NCBI GenBank assembly: GCA_014654115.1
Contig: JACWDO010000011.1
Location: 1-35,105, forward strand
DNA: 35,105 bases
DNA from: Pelagibacterales bacterium SAG-MED17
Lineage (GTDB): Bacteria; Pseudomonadota; Alphaproteobacteria; Pelagibacterales; Pelagibacteraceae
Direction of reading: 5' to 3'
This document shows, one piece after another, positions 33,317 through 35,105 of the stretch. The translations under genes were made by a program, and so were the position numbers. The stretch's first letter is position 1. Each line of letters opens with the position of its first letter. The notes below the pieces were generated by a model. It saw only the letters and a list, made by a program, of their open reading frames with translations. It was not told the origin of the DNA and did no database searches.

Positions 33317-34075
33317 ATGTATTTAAAAAAAATTAATCTTAAAAATAAATATGCTCTTGTTACTGGAGCTGGAAAAGGATTAGGAAGAGCGTGTTCTATT
33401 GCAATGGCTGAAGCTGGTGCAACAATAATAGGACTAAGTAGAACTTCCTCTGATTTAGATAAATTAGAAAAAGACATAAAAAAAGTAAAAAGTAAATTGA
33501 TAAAAATAAACTGTGATGTGATGGATTACCAAGATTTAAGTAATAAATTAAAAAAAATAAAAATAATAGATATTTTAGTAAACAATGCTGGGACTAATAT
33601 TCCAGAACCATTTGATAAAGTAAAACAAGAAAGCTTAAATTATTTGATAGATTTAAATTTAAGAGCTGCATTTAATGTTGCTCAAATAGTTGTAAAAAAG
33701 ATGATAAAAAATAAGAAAAGAGGTGGATCTATTATAAACATGTCATCGCAACTAGGTCATGTGGGAATGTCTGGTAGAAACGTTTATAATATGACCAAAT
33801 TTGGTATTGAAGGACTAACTAAAGGTATGGGTGTAGAACTCGCCACAAAAAATATAAGAGTAAATACTGTAGCTCCGACCTTTGTTGAAACACCAATGGT
33901 GAAAAAATTCTTCAAAAATAAAGATTTTAAAAAATTAGCCTTAGGAAATATTCCTATGGGTAAAGCTGCAAAAGAGAGCGACGTAGCAACTGCAGTTTGT
34001 TTTTTAGCTTCAGATGCAGCAGCAATGATAACGGGAACATCTATAAAGATAGATGGTGGTTGGACCGCAAAATAA
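33317..34075 (+). CDS. Short-chain dehydrogenase/reductase (classical SDR)
   Basis: The 252-aa product has the cofactor loop TGAGKGLG (16-23), NNAG (89-92), and catalytic S144, Y157 and K161 in normal spacing. SRTSSD after the second strand favours NADP(H). The ending KIDGGWTAK is typical. Overall it resembles gluconate 5-dehydrogenase or 3-oxoacyl reductase-like SDRs; the substrate is unknown. Its TAA shares a base with the ATG of the M23 peptidase gene (TAATG). Confidence 0.92.
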   Translation: MYLKKINLKNKYALVTGAGKGLGRACSIAMAEAGATIIGLSRTSSDLDKLEKDIKKVKSKLIKINCDVMDYQDLSNKLKKIKIIDILVNNAGTNIPEPFDKVKQESLNYLIDLNLRAAFNVAQIVVKKMIKNKKRGGSIINMSSQLGHVGMSGRNVYNMTKFGIEGLTKGMGVELATKNIRVNTVAPTFVETPMVKKFFKNKDFKKLALGNIPMGKAAKESDVATAVCFLASDAAAMITGTSIKIDGGWTAK

Positions 34076-34863
34076 TGAAAAAAATATTGCTTATCATAGC
34101 AATTTTATTTCCTACAAATATTCTAGCGATTGAATTTACCGGCAAGTTTATTCAAGGACATTATATTTTAGGTAAAACTGATTCAAGTTCGCAAATTATA
34201 ATCGATAAAAAAATTATAAAAGTATCCAAAAATGGTTTCTTTGTATTTGGTATAGATAGAGATAGAAAATATGACTTATTAATTACAAAAATTTTAAATG
34301 GTAAAACTGAAAAAATTACCAAACGTGTATTTAAAAGAAAATACAATATTCAAAGAATAGATGGATTACCTGAAAATAAAGTAACACCGCCAGAGTCTGT
34401 ATATAAAAGAATAAAAAGAGAGAACGGAAAAATAGGTGAAGCTAGGGCAATAAATTCAAATTTAAATTATTTTAGCAATAAATTCATTATGCCAGTTAAA
34501 GGGATAATAAGTGGAGTTTATGGAAGTCAAAGAATTCTAAATGGTAAACCAAAATGGCCTCACTATGGAATAGATATTGCTGCAAAAAAAGGAACACTGA
34601 TTAAGGCATCTGGGACCGGAGTTGTTACAATGGCTGAAAATGATCTGTATTATACTGGTGGAACAATCATAATGGATCATGGTCATGGCATTTCAACAAT
34701 CTATTCACATTTAGAAAACGTAATGGTTAACGTTGGAGACTTAATAAAACAAGGTGATATAATTGGTACGGTAGGTTCTACTGGTAGATCAACAGGTCCT
34801 CATTTAGACTTTCGTGTAAATTGGTTTCAAACTAGACTTGATCCAATGACAGTTATTCAATAA
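34075..34863 (+). CDS. Exported M23 (LytM) peptidase
   Basis: The frame is open from 33997, but the start at 34075 gives a proper signal peptide (MKKILLIIAILFPTNILA) and overlaps the SDR stop by one base, so it is chosen; the product has 262 aa. An N-terminal beta domain with many Lys and Arg precedes the LytM domain at about 140-260. Zinc ligands are visible as HYGIDIAAKKG (His and Asp) and GPHLDFRV (second HxD/H block), with the catalytic His in STIYSHLENV. It cuts peptidoglycan cross-links or activates amidases in the periplasm. The next gene begins 9 nt after its stop. Confidence 0.9.
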   Translation: MKKILLIIAILFPTNILAIEFTGKFIQGHYILGKTDSSSQIIIDKKIIKVSKNGFFVFGIDRDRKYDLLITKILNGKTEKITKRVFKRKYNIQRIDGLPENKVTPPESVYKRIKRENGKIGEARAINSNLNYFSNKFIMPVKGIISGVYGSQRILNGKPKWPHYGIDIAAKKGTLIKASGTGVVTMAENDLYYTGGTIIMDHGHGISTIYSHLENVMVNVGDLIKQGDIIGTVGSTGRSTGPHLDFRVNWFQTRLDPMTVIQ

Positions 34864-34872
34864 TCTATTATT

Positions 34873-35105
34873 ATGAAAAATGATATCCAATCAGTTTCAA
34901 AAAAGCTTGTTAATGCATACAATAAAAATAAATTAATCAATCCAATACCAGAGAAGTTTTGTAAAAGTATCAAACTTGCACATAAATTAAGATTGCTATG
35001 TGAAAGTAAAATTAACGATAGCAAAATAGGATTTAAAGCAGGTGGAACTATTTTTGCTCTATTAAAAAAATTAAAAGAAAAAGAACCTTTCCATTCGTCA
35101 GTATT
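34873..35105 (+). CDS. 2-keto-4-pentenoate hydratase-type protein, N-terminal 77 codons (runs off the window)
   Basis: ATG at 34873 opens a frame that continues to the last base of the window. The product begins MKNDIQSVSKKLVNAYNKNK, then INPIPEKFCKSIKLAHKLRL, then SKIGFKAGGTIFALLKKLKE and ends KEPFHSSV. This is the N-terminal lid and first strands of hydratases of the MhpD type, where I-x-P-x-P, A-x-x-x-x-x-L and K-I-G-x-K are typical positions. All three metal-binding Glu of the family would be in the missing part. The C-terminal fragment at 8766-9302 supplies exactly that part. It is the last gene of the GMC-TerC-SDR-M23 operon. Confidence 0.75.
   Translation, partial: MKNDIQSVSKKLVNAYNKNKLINPIPEKFCKSIKLAHKLRLLCESKINDSKIGFKAGGTIFALLKKLKEKEPFHSSV

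Noticed and set aside
1..35105. CRISPR arrays, insertion sequences, prophage, toxin-antitoxin pairs, integrase or attachment sites
   Set aside because: No direct repeat arrays, transposase or recombinase motifs, or tRNA-flanking duplications were seen on reading both strands; the breakpoint at 9295-9301 carries only a poly-A run.

Overview
This is a 35.1 kb stretch of a very AT-rich, tightly packed bacterial genome. Intergenic gaps are often 0-20 nt, stop/start overlaps (TAATG, ATGA) are common, and there are no insertion sequences, phage genes or CRISPR arrays. The gene set (tRNA-Leu-tig-clpP-clpX-lon, a TRAP transporter, DUF1289, DUF3047, a family 5-type uracil-DNA glycosylase, many small dehydrogenases) and the base composition fit a streamlined marine alphaproteobacterium, most likely Pelagibacterales (SAR11). 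That assignment is inference; there is no rRNA gene in the window. Both ends cut through genes, so this is probably a contig or part of one.

Layout. Bases 1-7206 run on the + strand: end of an alpha/beta hydrolase, the TldD/PmbA protease pair, a TPR protein, a histidine phosphatase, a small unknown, a class I/II aminotransferase, an HTATIP2-like Rossmann protein, a secreted SOUL protein and a secreted cupin. Bases 7211-7564 hold a self-contained minus-strand unit: promoter-like boxes, a 23-codon ORF coupled by ATGA to a 63-aa ORF with a strong Shine-Dalgarno, and a terminator. Bases 7615-9302 hold a creatinase-like M24 protein and the C-terminal two thirds of a 2-keto-4-pentenoate hydratase-type protein. 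Bases 9263-14672 (minus) are the protein quality-control locus tRNA-Leu(UAG)-tig-clpP-clpX-lon, with lon ending before its protease domain. Bases 14754-20497 are mixed metabolic and repair genes, including two small genes (14998-15168 and 17189-17326) that are easily missed. Bases 20563-31076 hold a DMT exporter-type protein, then a minus-strand catabolic and uptake block: phytanoyl-CoA dioxygenase-like protein, Baeyer-Villiger-type monooxygenase, FKBP-rhodanese fusion, SDR, aldehyde dehydrogenase, 3-hydroxyisobutyrate dehydrogenase-like protein and TRAP dctP-dctQ-dctM. Bases 31143-35105 (plus) are a divergent operon: GMC oxidoreductase, TerC-like membrane protein, SDR, M23 peptidase and the N-terminus of a hydratase.

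The main structural finding is a breakpoint in a run of seven A/T at 9295-9301. There lon loses its proteolytic domain and runs into a hydratase lacking its N-terminus. The missing N-terminal 77 codons of such a hydratase are the last 233 bases of the window, on the opposite strand. Joined with one extra base they give an in-frame protein of about 256 aa, the normal family length, with the metal-binding Glu residues correctly spaced. So the 25.8 kb from the breakpoint to the right end appears inverted relative to the arrangement in which both genes are intact, either as a real rearrangement or as a chimeric join in amplification or assembly. Before reading biology into a protease-less Lon, that should be settled.

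The block from 21453 to 34863 looks like uptake (TRAP) plus oxidative breakdown of an unidentified organic acid, alcohol or carbonyl compound. The substrate cannot be read from sequence alone.
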